64,000 nucleotides of DNA from Ramlibacter lithotrophicus. GTDB taxonomy: Bacteria > Pseudomonadota > Gammaproteobacteria > Burkholderiales > Burkholderiaceae_C. The stretch covers positions 62,001-126,000 of the forward strand of contig NZ_VTOX01000005.1 of NCBI RefSeq assembly GCF_012184415.1. Direction: 5' to 3'. Both the position numbers and the translations under genes were made by a program. Below the pieces are notes generated by a model, which was not told where the DNA came from, did no database searches, and worked only from the letters and a program-made list of their open reading frames with translations. Positions 37,380 through 44,558 of the stretch are shown here, in pieces; within the stretch, counting starts at the first letter, position 1; the number at the start of each line of letters is the position of its first letter.

Positions 37380-38993
37380 ATGCACCACGCTCCCCTGTCC
37401 CACCTTGCCGCCATCGCGCTCGGCATCGCCCTCGCCTGGCCCGCCGGCGCCGCCGTGGTCCCGCCGGGTGTCCAGCTCCACCCGACCCAGACGCTGGTGC
37501 GCAACAACGGCTCGGAACCCGAAACGCTGGACCCGGCGCTGGCCGAATCGGTCGGCGCCAACAACCTCACGCGCGACCTGTTCGAGGGCCTCACCGCCAA
37601 CGACAGCAACGGCAAGATCGTTCCGGGCGTGGCCGAGAGCTGGAAGCAGACCGACCCCCTCACCTGGGTCTTCAAGCTGCGCCAGAACGCGAAATGGTCC
37701 AACGGCGACCCGGTGACGGCGCAGGACTTCGTCTACGGCATCCGCCGCTTCGTCGATCCGAAGACCGCGTCCACCTATGCCGCGACCTTCGGCGTCTTCC
37801 TCGCCAACGGCCAGGACGTCGCCCTGGGCAAGAAGCCGCCGGCGCAGATCGGCGTGAAGGCCGTCGACAAGCACACGCTGGAAGTGAAGACGGCCTTCCC
37901 CGTTTCCTTCCTGCCCAGCCTGATGTCCAACAACAACCTGGGACCGGTGCACCAGGCGTCGCTGGAGAAGCACGGCAAGGACTGGACCAAGCCCGGCAAC
38001 CTGGTGAGCAACGGCGCGTACGTGCTCAAGGAATGGCTGGTCAACAGCAAGGTGGTGATCGAGAAGAACCCGCAGTACTGGGATGCGAAGAACGTGCAGC
38101 TCACGCGCGTCACCTACCTGCCGGTCGAGGACGGCAACGCCGACGTCAAGCTCTACGAGTCGGGCCAGAACGAGTGGGTCTACCAGCTGCCGCCCGGCAC
38201 CTACGAGAAGTACAAGCAGCAGTACCCCAAGGAGATCCGCAACGCGCCGATGATCGGCCTGCGCTATTACTCGCTGCAGAACCAGAACCCGGCGTTCAAG
38301 GACGTGCGGGTGCGCAAGGCGCTGTCGATGGTGATCGATCGCGACATCCTGGCCCAGCGCATCACGGCCGACGGCCAGACGCCCTCCTACAGCCTCATGG
38401 TCAAGGGCGTCGAAGGCGCGGACGTGACCGACTACGAATGGGCCACCTGGCCCATGGCGAAGAAGGTGCAGGAAGCCAAGGCGCTGCTGCAGCAGGCCGG
38501 GGTGCAGCCGGGGACGAAGTACACGTTCTCGTACAACACCAGCGAGTACCACAAGAAGATGGCGATCTTCGCGGCCTCCGAGTGGAAGACCAAGCTGGGC
38601 ATCCAGGTGGAACTGGAGGCGATGGAGTTCAAGGTGCTGCTCAAGAAGCGCCACGACGGGCAGTTCCAGATCGCCCGCAACGGCTGGCTGGCGGATTACA
38701 ACGACGCGACGACCTTCCTGGCGCTGGTGCGCTGCGACTCGGACCAGAACAACAACTTCAACTGCAACCGCAAGGCCGAGGACCTGATCGTGCAGGGCAC
38801 GCAGCAGACCGACCAGGCCAAGCGCAAGGCGTTGCTGACGCAGGCCTCGAAGATGATCATGGAAGACTACCCGATGATCCCGCTGCTGCAGTACTCGCTG
38901 CCGCGGCTGGTCAAGTCGTACGTCGGCGGGTATTCGCTGGAAAACGCCCAGGACCGGTTCCGCAGCAAGGACCTGTACATCATCAAGCATTGA
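37380..38993 (+). CDS. oppA: Oligopeptide-binding protein (OppA-like)
   Basis: A 537-residue periplasmic receptor with a signal peptide (about residues 1-25, LAAIALGIALAWPAGAA). It matches the OppA/MppA group: LVRNNGSEPETLDPALAESVGANN near the N-terminus, VFKLRQNAKWSNGDPVTAQDFVYG, and the C-terminal DYPMIPLLQYSLPRLVKSYVGGY. It delivers oligopeptides to the OppBCDF transporter encoded directly downstream. GAGGAA seven bases before ATG 37380 decides the start over an in-frame ATG at 37353 that overlaps the previous stop. A 71-base gap to oppB holds no clear hairpin. Confidence 0.92.
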   Translation: MHHAPLSHLAAIALGIALAWPAGAAVVPPGVQLHPTQTLVRNNGSEPETLDPALAESVGANNLTRDLFEGLTANDSNGKIVPGVAESWKQTDPLTWVFKLRQNAKWSNGDPVTAQDFVYGIRRFVDPKTASTYAATFGVFLANGQDVALGKKPPAQIGVKAVDKHTLEVKTAFPVSFLPSLMSNNNLGPVHQASLEKHGKDWTKPGNLVSNGAYVLKEWLVNSKVVIEKNPQYWDAKNVQLTRVTYLPVEDGNADVKLYESGQNEWVYQLPPGTYEKYKQQYPKEIRNAPMIGLRYYSLQNQNPAFKDVRVRKALSMVIDRDILAQRITADGQTPSYSLMVKGVEGADVTDYEWATWPMAKKVQEAKALLQQAGVQPGTKYTFSYNTSEYHKKMAIFAASEWKTKLGIQVELEAMEFKVLLKKRHDGQFQIARNGWLADYNDATTFLALVRCDSDQNNNFNCNRKAEDLIVQGTQQTDQAKRKALLTQASKMIMEDYPMIPLLQYSLPRLVKSYVGGYSLENAQDRFRSKDLYIIKH

Positions 38994-39064
38994 TGCACCC
39001 CCACCGGCCGCGCCGGCCCGCAAGGGCCTGACCCCAGCCCGGCGCGGGCGCAGGAGAGCTCGCC

Positions 39065-39988
39065 ATGTGGTCCTACACCTTGCGTCGCCTGCTGGCGACG
39101 ATTCCCACGCTGCTGGCGGTCATCACCGTCAGCTACCTGCTGGTGCACGCCGCGCCCGGCGGCCCGTTCGACAGCGAGCGGGTCGTCTCCGCCGCGGTAC
39201 TGGCCAACCTGCAGGCCAAGTACCACCTCGACCAGCCGCTGTGGCAGCAGTACCTGCACTACCTGGGCAACCTGCTGCAGGGCGACCTGGGCGCCTCGTT
39301 CCGCTACGCCGACTGGTCGGTGAACGAACTGGTCGCCAACGCCTTGCCGGTGTCGCTGGCGATTGGCGGCACCGCGCTCGCGCTGTCCTTCGTCATCGGC
39401 GTCGGCCTGGGCACCGCCGCCGCGCTGCGCCAGAACAGCGCGGCCGACTACGGCGTGATGCTGGTCGGCAACCTGGGCAGCGTCGTCCCGTCGTTCGTGA
39501 TCGGCCCGGTGATGATCCTGGTCTTCGCCCTCTGGCTGCACTGGCTGCCGGCCGGCGGCTGGGACGCCTTCGCCCCCAGGTTCATGATCATGCCGGTGGC
39601 CCTGCTCACCCTGATCAACGTGGCGACGATCGCGCGCGTCATGCGCGGCAGCCTGATCGAGGTGCTGCACAGCAACTTCATCCGCACGGCCCGCGCCAAG
39701 GGCCTGCCGACCCGCGTAGTCGTCTTGCGCCACGCGCTGAAGCCGGCGCTGCTGCCGGTGGTCTCGGTCCTCAGCCCGCTGGCCATCTCCTCGATCACGG
39801 CTGCGCTGGTGACCGAGACCGTGTTCTCGCTGCCCGGCCTGGGCAAATTGATCGTCAACGGCGCCGGCAACCGCGACTACACCCTGGTCCTGGGGCTGGT
39901 CGTGCTGATCACGCTGCTGGCCGTGCTGCTCAACCTGCTGGTCGACCTCGCGTATGCGGCGCTCGACCCCAAGATCCGCTACTCATGA
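39065..39988 (+). CDS. oppB: Oligopeptide ABC transporter permease OppB
   Basis: A 307-residue inner-membrane permease with the DppB/OppB start MWSYTLRRLLATIPTLLAVITVSYLLVHAAPGGPF and about six helices. The EAA loop is NFIRTARAKGLPTRVVVLRHALK. It pairs with OppC to form the translocation channel. GGAGAG upstream supports the ATG. Its stop overlaps the oppC start by four bases (ATGA). Confidence 0.94.
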   Translation: MWSYTLRRLLATIPTLLAVITVSYLLVHAAPGGPFDSERVVSAAVLANLQAKYHLDQPLWQQYLHYLGNLLQGDLGASFRYADWSVNELVANALPVSLAIGGTALALSFVIGVGLGTAAALRQNSAADYGVMLVGNLGSVVPSFVIGPVMILVFALWLHWLPAGGWDAFAPRFMIMPVALLTLINVATIARVMRGSLIEVLHSNFIRTARAKGLPTRVVVLRHALKPALLPVVSVLSPLAISSITAALVTETVFSLPGLGKLIVNGAGNRDYTLVLGLVVLITLLAVLLNLLVDLAYAALDPKIRYS

Positions 39989-40902
39989 TGACCTCCACCC
40001 GGCGCCAGGCCCTGGCGGACCAGCTCGAACGGGCGGCGGTCCCCACGCCGGGCCGCAGCCCGTGGCGCGACGCGCGCACCCGCTTCATGCGCAACAAGGC
40101 AGCCGTCGCCAGCCTGGCGATCCTGGCCTTCATCGCCCTCGCCTGCATCGTCGGGCCCTTCCTGCTGCCGCACGAATTCGATTCGGCCGACTGGGACGCG
40201 ATGTCGCTGCCGCCGACCTGGAAGAACATGCACTGGTGGGGCACCGACGAATCGGGACGCGACCTGCTGGTGCGCTGCCTGATCGGCGGCCGGATCTCCC
40301 TGATGGTGGGCGTGCTCGCGACGCTGGCCTCGGTCGCGCTGGGGATCGCCTGGGGCGCGACCGCCGGCTTCGTCGGCGGCAAGGTCGACAGCTTCATGAT
40401 GCGCATCGTCGACATGATGTATGCGATCCCCTACCTGCTGATCGCGATCCTGCTGGTGACCATCCTCGGGCGCGAGTTCTACCTGGTCGTGCTGGCGATC
40501 ACCGCCTTTTCCTGGATGGACATGGCGCGCGTCGTCCGCGGCCAGACGCTGTCGCTGCGCAACATGGAGTTCGTGGAGGCGGCGCGATCGATCGGCGTGC
40601 CGACCCGGCGCATCATCTTCGCCCACATCGTGCCCAACCTGCTGGGCGTGGTCGTCATCTACACCACCGTCACCGTGCCGGGGGTGATCCTTACCGAGTC
40701 CGTGCTGTCGTTCCTGGGCCTGGGCATCCAGGAGCCCATGACCAGCTGGGGCGTGCTGATCGAGGACGGCACGAGCGTGATGGAAGTGGCGCCCTGGATG
40801 CTGCTGTTCCCGGCGGCGATGCTGTCCACGGCGCTGTATTGCTTCAACTTCATCGGTGACGGCTTGCGCGACGCGCTGGATCCCAAGGAGCGCCTCGCAT
40901 GA
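39985..40902 (+). CDS. oppC: Oligopeptide ABC transporter permease OppC
   Basis: A 305-residue inner-membrane permease. Helix 1 is AAVASLAILAFIALACIVGPFLL, followed by the short OppC-type periplasmic loop with HWWGTDESGRDLLVR and the five-helix core. The EAA loop is EFVEAARSIGVPTRRIIFAHIVPN. Two consecutive ATG codons (39985 and 39988) could start it; the first overlaps the oppB stop and is taken here. Its own stop overlaps oppD by four bases. Unlike the minus-strand permease at 33376, it lacks the extra-long periplasmic loop. Confidence 0.94.
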   Translation: MMTSTRRQALADQLERAAVPTPGRSPWRDARTRFMRNKAAVASLAILAFIALACIVGPFLLPHEFDSADWDAMSLPPTWKNMHWWGTDESGRDLLVRCLIGGRISLMVGVLATLASVALGIAWGATAGFVGGKVDSFMMRIVDMMYAIPYLLIAILLVTILGREFYLVVLAITAFSWMDMARVVRGQTLSLRNMEFVEAARSIGVPTRRIIFAHIVPNLLGVVVIYTTVTVPGVILTESVLSFLGLGIQEPMTSWGVLIEDGTSVMEVAPWMLLFPAAMLSTALYCFNFIGDGLRDALDPKERLA

Positions 40903-41906
40903 CGGCGGACAGCCTGCTGGCCGTCGACGACCTGGCCGTTCGCTTCAAGACCGAGGACGGCGAAATCACGGCCGTCAACGGTCTCAGCTTCCATCTCGAG
41001 CGCGGCCAGACGCTGGGCATCGTCGGCGAGAGCGGCTCCGGCAAGAGCCAGAGCATGCTGGCCCTGATGGGCCTGCTCGCCGCCAACGGCCGCGCGAGCG
41101 GACGCGCCCTGTTCCGCGGCGAGGACCTGCTGGCGATGCCCACCGCGGCGCTCAATCGGATCCGCGGCGACCGCATGGCGATGATCTTCCAGGACCCGAT
41201 GACGTCGCTCAATCCATACCTGACGGTGGAGCGGCAGATGACGGAGGTGCTGGAACTGCACCAGGGCCTGTCTCGGTCGGCGGCCCGCACCCGCGCCATC
41301 GCGGCGCTGGAGGCGGTGCGGATTCCGGACGCTGCCCGCCGCATCCGCCGCTATCCGCACGAGTTCTCGGGCGGCATGCGCCAGCGCATCATGATCGCCA
41401 TGGCGCTGATGTGCGAGCCCGACGTGCTGATCGCCGACGAGCCGACCACGGCGCTGGACGTCACGGTGCAGGCGCAGATCATCGCGCTGCTGCGCGACCT
41501 GCAGCGCGACTTCGGCACCGCCATCATCCTGATCACGCACGACCTGGGCGTCGTCGCCGGCCTCTGCGACGACGTGATGGTGCTGTACGGCGGCCGCATC
41601 ATGGAACGCGGCAGCGCCGAGAGCATCTTCTACCAGCCCACGCACCCATACACGCTGGGGCTGCTGGGCGCCGTGCCCAAGCTCGACCACGAGGGCGAGC
41701 GCCTGGTCGCCATCCCGGGCGTTCCGCCCAACATGGCCCGCCTGCCGGCCGGCTGCCCGTTCAGCGAGCGCTGCACCTTCGCGCAGGAGCGCTGCTTGAC
41801 GGACCGCCCGCCCCTCGTCGACGCCGGCAGCGCGGCGCCGGTGCTGCGCGCCTGCCATGCCGAGGCCGGGTTCGTCGCCGCCCAGGCCGCGAGGGTGCAG
41901 CCATGA
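40899..41906 (+). CDS. oppD: Oligopeptide ABC transporter ATPase OppD
   Basis: A 335-residue ATPase with Walker A GESGSGKS at about residues 43-50, signature FSGGMRQR, and Walker [13 protein letters not shown]. The C-terminal oligopeptide/dipeptide domain (oligo_HPY) has the conserved Cys pattern [15 protein letters not shown] plus RACH, a site proposed to bind an iron-sulphur cluster in some homologues. It partners with OppF to drive import. Both ends overlap neighbours by four bases, so oppBCDF is a tightly coupled unit. Confidence 0.94.
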   Translation: MTADSLLAVDDLAVRFKTEDGEITAVNGLSFHLERGQTLGIVGESGSGKSQSMLALMGLLAANGRASGRALFRGEDLLAMPTAALNRIRGDRMAMIFQDPMTSLNPYLTVERQMTEVLELHQGLSRSAARTRAIAALEAVRIPDAARRIRRYPHEFSGGMRQRIMIAMALMCEPDVLIADEPTTALDVTVQAQIIALLRDLQRDFGTAIILITHDLGVVAGLCDDVMVLYGGRIMERGSAESIFYQPTHPYTLGLLGAVPKLDHEGERLVAIPGVPPNMARLPAGCPFSERCTFAQERCLTDRPPLVDAGSAAPVLRACHAEAGFVAAQAARVQP

Positions 41907-42880
41907 GCGCCGCGCTGCTCTCGGTGCGTGACCTGCGGGTTCACTTCAAGGTGCGCGGCGAAGGCGGCCTGTTCCCGCAGCATCGCACCCTCAAGGCCGT
42001 CGATGGAGTCACCTTCGACCTGCAGCCGGGCGAGACGCTGGGCATCGTCGGCGAATCTGGCTGCGGCAAGTCCACCCTCGCCCGCGCCCTGCTGAACCTG
42101 ATCCCCGCCACGTCCGGCGACATCGCCTGGATGGGCCGCGACATGAAAGGCGCCAGCCGCGACGACTGGCAGCAGGTGCGGCGCAGCGTGCAGATGGTGT
42201 TCCAGGACCCGCTGGCCTCGCTGAATCCGCGCATGAACGTGGCGCAGATCATCGGCGAGCCGCTGCGCACGCACCAGCCGCAGCTGCCGGGGGACGAGGT
42301 GCTGCGCCAGGTGAAGGAGATGCTGGGCAGGGTCGGCCTGTCCGAGACGCATCTCTATCGCTATCCGCACGAGTTTTCCGGCGGCCAGTGCCAGCGCATC
42401 GGCATCGCCCGCGCCCTGATCCTCAAGCCGCGCCTGATCGTCTGCGACGAGCCGGTCTCGGCGCTGGACGTCTCGATCCAGGCGCAGATCATCAACCTGC
42501 TGCAGGACCTGCAGCGCGAGCTGGGCCTGGCGCTGATCTTCATTGCGCACGACCTGGCGGTGGTGAAGCACGTGAGCCAGCGCATCCTGGTGATGTACCT
42601 GGGCCGCACGATGGAAATCGCACCCAAGCAGGCGCTGTACGCCGACCCGAAGCACCCGTACACCCGGGCGCTGCTGTCGGCCGTGCCGCTGGCGGACCCG
42701 CGCCGCGAACGGGCGAAGGCGATCCAGGTGTTGCCGAGCGAATTGCCGTCGCCGCTCGATCCGCCTTCGGGCTGCGTGTTCCGCACCCGGTGCCCCCAGG
42801 CGTTCGAGCGCTGCCCGCGCGAGGTCCCGCCGCTGCTGGAGGCCGGCGCGTCGCGGGCGGCCTGCTGGCTGTACGGCTGA
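41903..42880 (+). CDS. oppF: Oligopeptide ABC transporter ATPase OppF
   Basis: A 325-residue ATPase. Walker A is GESGCGKS, the signature is FSGGQCQR, and Walker B is LIVCDEPVSALD. The C-terminal extension again has a Cys cluster (SGCVFRTRCPQAFERC, AACW). It is the last gene of the opp-type operon; 50 bases separate it from the converging histidine kinase gene. The signature Cys (QCQR) replaces the usual Gln-Arg pair residue seen in the other three ATPase domains of this window, but that position varies in OppF proteins. Confidence 0.94.
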   Translation: MSAALLSVRDLRVHFKVRGEGGLFPQHRTLKAVDGVTFDLQPGETLGIVGESGCGKSTLARALLNLIPATSGDIAWMGRDMKGASRDDWQQVRRSVQMVFQDPLASLNPRMNVAQIIGEPLRTHQPQLPGDEVLRQVKEMLGRVGLSETHLYRYPHEFSGGQCQRIGIARALILKPRLIVCDEPVSALDVSIQAQIINLLQDLQRELGLALIFIAHDLAVVKHVSQRILVMYLGRTMEIAPKQALYADPKHPYTRALLSAVPLADPRRERAKAIQVLPSELPSPLDPPSGCVFRTRCPQAFERCPREVPPLLEAGASRAACWLYG

Positions 42881-42930
42881 CGGCGCCGCGGTCCTGCGCC
42901 GATCGACTCCCGCGCCGCGCCGGCGCGGCC

Positions 42931-44046
42931 TCACCCTGCCGGCGCCGCCTTGGGCAGGACGATGGTGAAGCGGACCCGCCGTCCCGTCATCGCCACGCTC
43001 GCGTCGCCGCCGTGGGCCCGGGCGATCTCGCGCACGATGAACAGGCCGAGTCCGAGATTGCGGCGCGAGCCGCCCGCGCCGGCCGAGCGGCGCCGCAGCG
43101 GTTCGAACAGGCCTTGCAGCACGTCGGGCGGTATCGGGTCGCTCTCGTTCTCGGTCGAGACTTCGACGGCGTCGCCTCGGTCGCGCAGCGTGATCGTGAT
43201 CGGCGTGCCCGCCGGCGTGCTGTGCTGCGCGGCATTGAACACCAGGTTGGCCAGCGCTTCGCGTACCCGCGAGCCGTCGAAATCGCCGTTCGTGTCGCCC
43301 TTCGCATCGAACACGATCGCCACGTCGGGCAGCGCGTCGTGAAGCAGCCGCACCTCCTGCCGGCAGAGGTGCGCCACGTCCACCCGGCTGCGGTCGATCG
43401 CCATCCCGACGCCGAGCCTGGACTTGTTGTATTCGAGCAGGGAATCGAGCAGCGCCTCGAGCCGCCGGCCGTTGCGCAGCAGTGCCTGCGCGTGCATGGC
43501 CGCGGCGCCGGTGACCTCCTGCCGCAGCACTTCGGCGGTGAGCAGCATCGCGTTGAGCGGTCCGCGCAGGTCGTGCCCCAGCACGCCCAGGAAGATGGCA
43601 CGCCAGCGCTCCAGCTCCGCCGCGTGGAAGGCCACCGACTCCGCGACGGCCTGGTCGATCGCCTCGTTGAAGCGCATGGTGTCGGCCAGGACGTGCTCGT
43701 CGGGCTCGGCCGCGTCAGCCCACAGCCGCAGCACGCTGGACCGCAGCACGCGGTATTCGGCCACCAGCTGTTCGATGGTGAGGCCGCTGCGTGCGCGCAG
43801 CGCGCCGTGGGTCTGGGCCGCGCTTTCCGCGCCGGTCGCCGGGCCGAGCCCTTGCGACTTGGCGATCGACTGGGCCCGGCTTTGCGGTTGCTCGAGGTCG
43901 CGCGCGATGGCATCGAGCACCAGCGGCAGGTGGTCTCGCAGCGCCTCCAGCGATTCACCGCCTAGCACTGGCAAGGTGGCCGCGTACGCGACGGATTCGG
44001 CAAGAATCCGCTCTCGGGCCTGGTCGAGGAAATCGTGAAGCCTCAT
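42931..44046 (-). CDS. Histidine kinase with RsbRD-like N-terminal region
   Basis: A 371-residue cytoplasmic sensor kinase with no transmembrane segment. Residues 1-140 are helical and resemble the RsbT co-antagonist (RsbRD) N-terminal domain (LHDFLDQARERILAESV, SGLTIEQLVAEYRVLRSSVLRLW). The HisKA dimerisation helix follows with phospho-acceptor His158 (LGVLGHDLRGPLNAML). An HATPase_c domain has the N-box EALANLVFNAAQHS and the G-box GLGLFIVREIARAHGG. The probable partner is the single-domain regulator encoded divergently 55 bases away. The start was chosen at 44046; an ATG five codons upstream (44061) is also possible. Signal unknown. Confidence 0.88.
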   Translation of the reverse strand: MRLHDFLDQARERILAESVAYAATLPVLGGESLEALRDHLPLVLDAIARDLEQPQSRAQSIAKSQGLGPATGAESAAQTHGALRARSGLTIEQLVAEYRVLRSSVLRLWADAAEPDEHVLADTMRFNEAIDQAVAESVAFHAAELERWRAIFLGVLGHDLRGPLNAMLLTAEVLRQEVTGAAAMHAQALLRNGRRLEALLDSLLEYNKSRLGVGMAIDRSRVDVAHLCRQEVRLLHDALPDVAIVFDAKGDTNGDFDGSRVREALANLVFNAAQHSTPAGTPITITLRDRGDAVEVSTENESDPIPPDVLQGLFEPLRRRSAGAGGSRRNLGLGLFIVREIARAHGGDASVAMTGRRVRFTIVLPKAAPAG

Positions 44047-44101
44047 GCTGGATGGCGCCATTGTCCACCGCGCTGCAGGCTGCCGGGGGTAGTATTCACC
44101 C

Positions 44102-44470
44102 GTGAAATGCGGGCGACTGCTGATCATCGACGACCACCGCGACTCCGCCCGGATGCTGGCCGCGGTGCTGGAGCTCAGGCAAGCCGACCTGACCGTTGAA
44201 GTGGCCTTCGACGGCCGTTCCGGACTGGCCCTGGCGCTGGCGCAGCAGCACGACGCCGTGCTGCTCGATCTGGGGCTGCCCGACATGGACGGGGCCGAAG
44301 TGGCCACGGAGATACGGCGCCTGGCCGACCGGGCCTGCCCGGTGCTGATCGCCTTGTCCGGCGGCGTCGCCGAGGTGGCGCTCCACCAGTCCAGCGGCGT
44401 CTTCGACCACGCCTTCACCAAGCCCGTGAACGTGGACCGGCTGGCGGCGCTCCTGTTCGCCCCCTGCTGA
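44102..44470 (+). CDS. Single-domain response regulator
   Basis: A 122-residue receiver domain with no output domain. The acidic pair is D10/D11 (IIDDH), the phospho-acceptor is D56 (LLDLGLPDMDG), with S86 and K107 (FTKPV) completing the active site. The start is GTG at 44102 (Val-Lys-Cys read as Met). It probably signals by protein contact, or works as a CheY- or phosphorelay-type shuttle for the divergent kinase. A shared terminator separates it from the converging TonB-dependent receptor gene. Confidence 0.88.
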   Translation: MKCGRLLIIDDHRDSARMLAAVLELRQADLTVEVAFDGRSGLALALAQQHDAVLLDLGLPDMDGAEVATEIRRLADRACPVLIALSGGVAEVALHQSSGVFDHAFTKPVNVDRLAALLFAPC

Positions 44471-44513
44471 AGACGGCAAGCGCCCCACCGCGCCGCGGCC
44501 CGCGCACCCGAAA

Positions 44514-44541
44514 AAAAACCACCGCCGAAGCGGTGGTTTTT
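44514..44541. terminator. Bidirectional intrinsic terminator
   Basis: AAAAACCACCGC (44514-44525) pairs with GCGGTGGTTTTT (44530-44541) around CGAA. A T-run follows on the plus strand, and an A-run of eight (44511-44518) gives a T-run on the minus strand. It therefore can end both the response regulator transcript and the TonB-dependent receptor transcript. Confidence 0.9.
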
Positions 44542-44558
44542 CGTTCAGGCGGCGCCGA

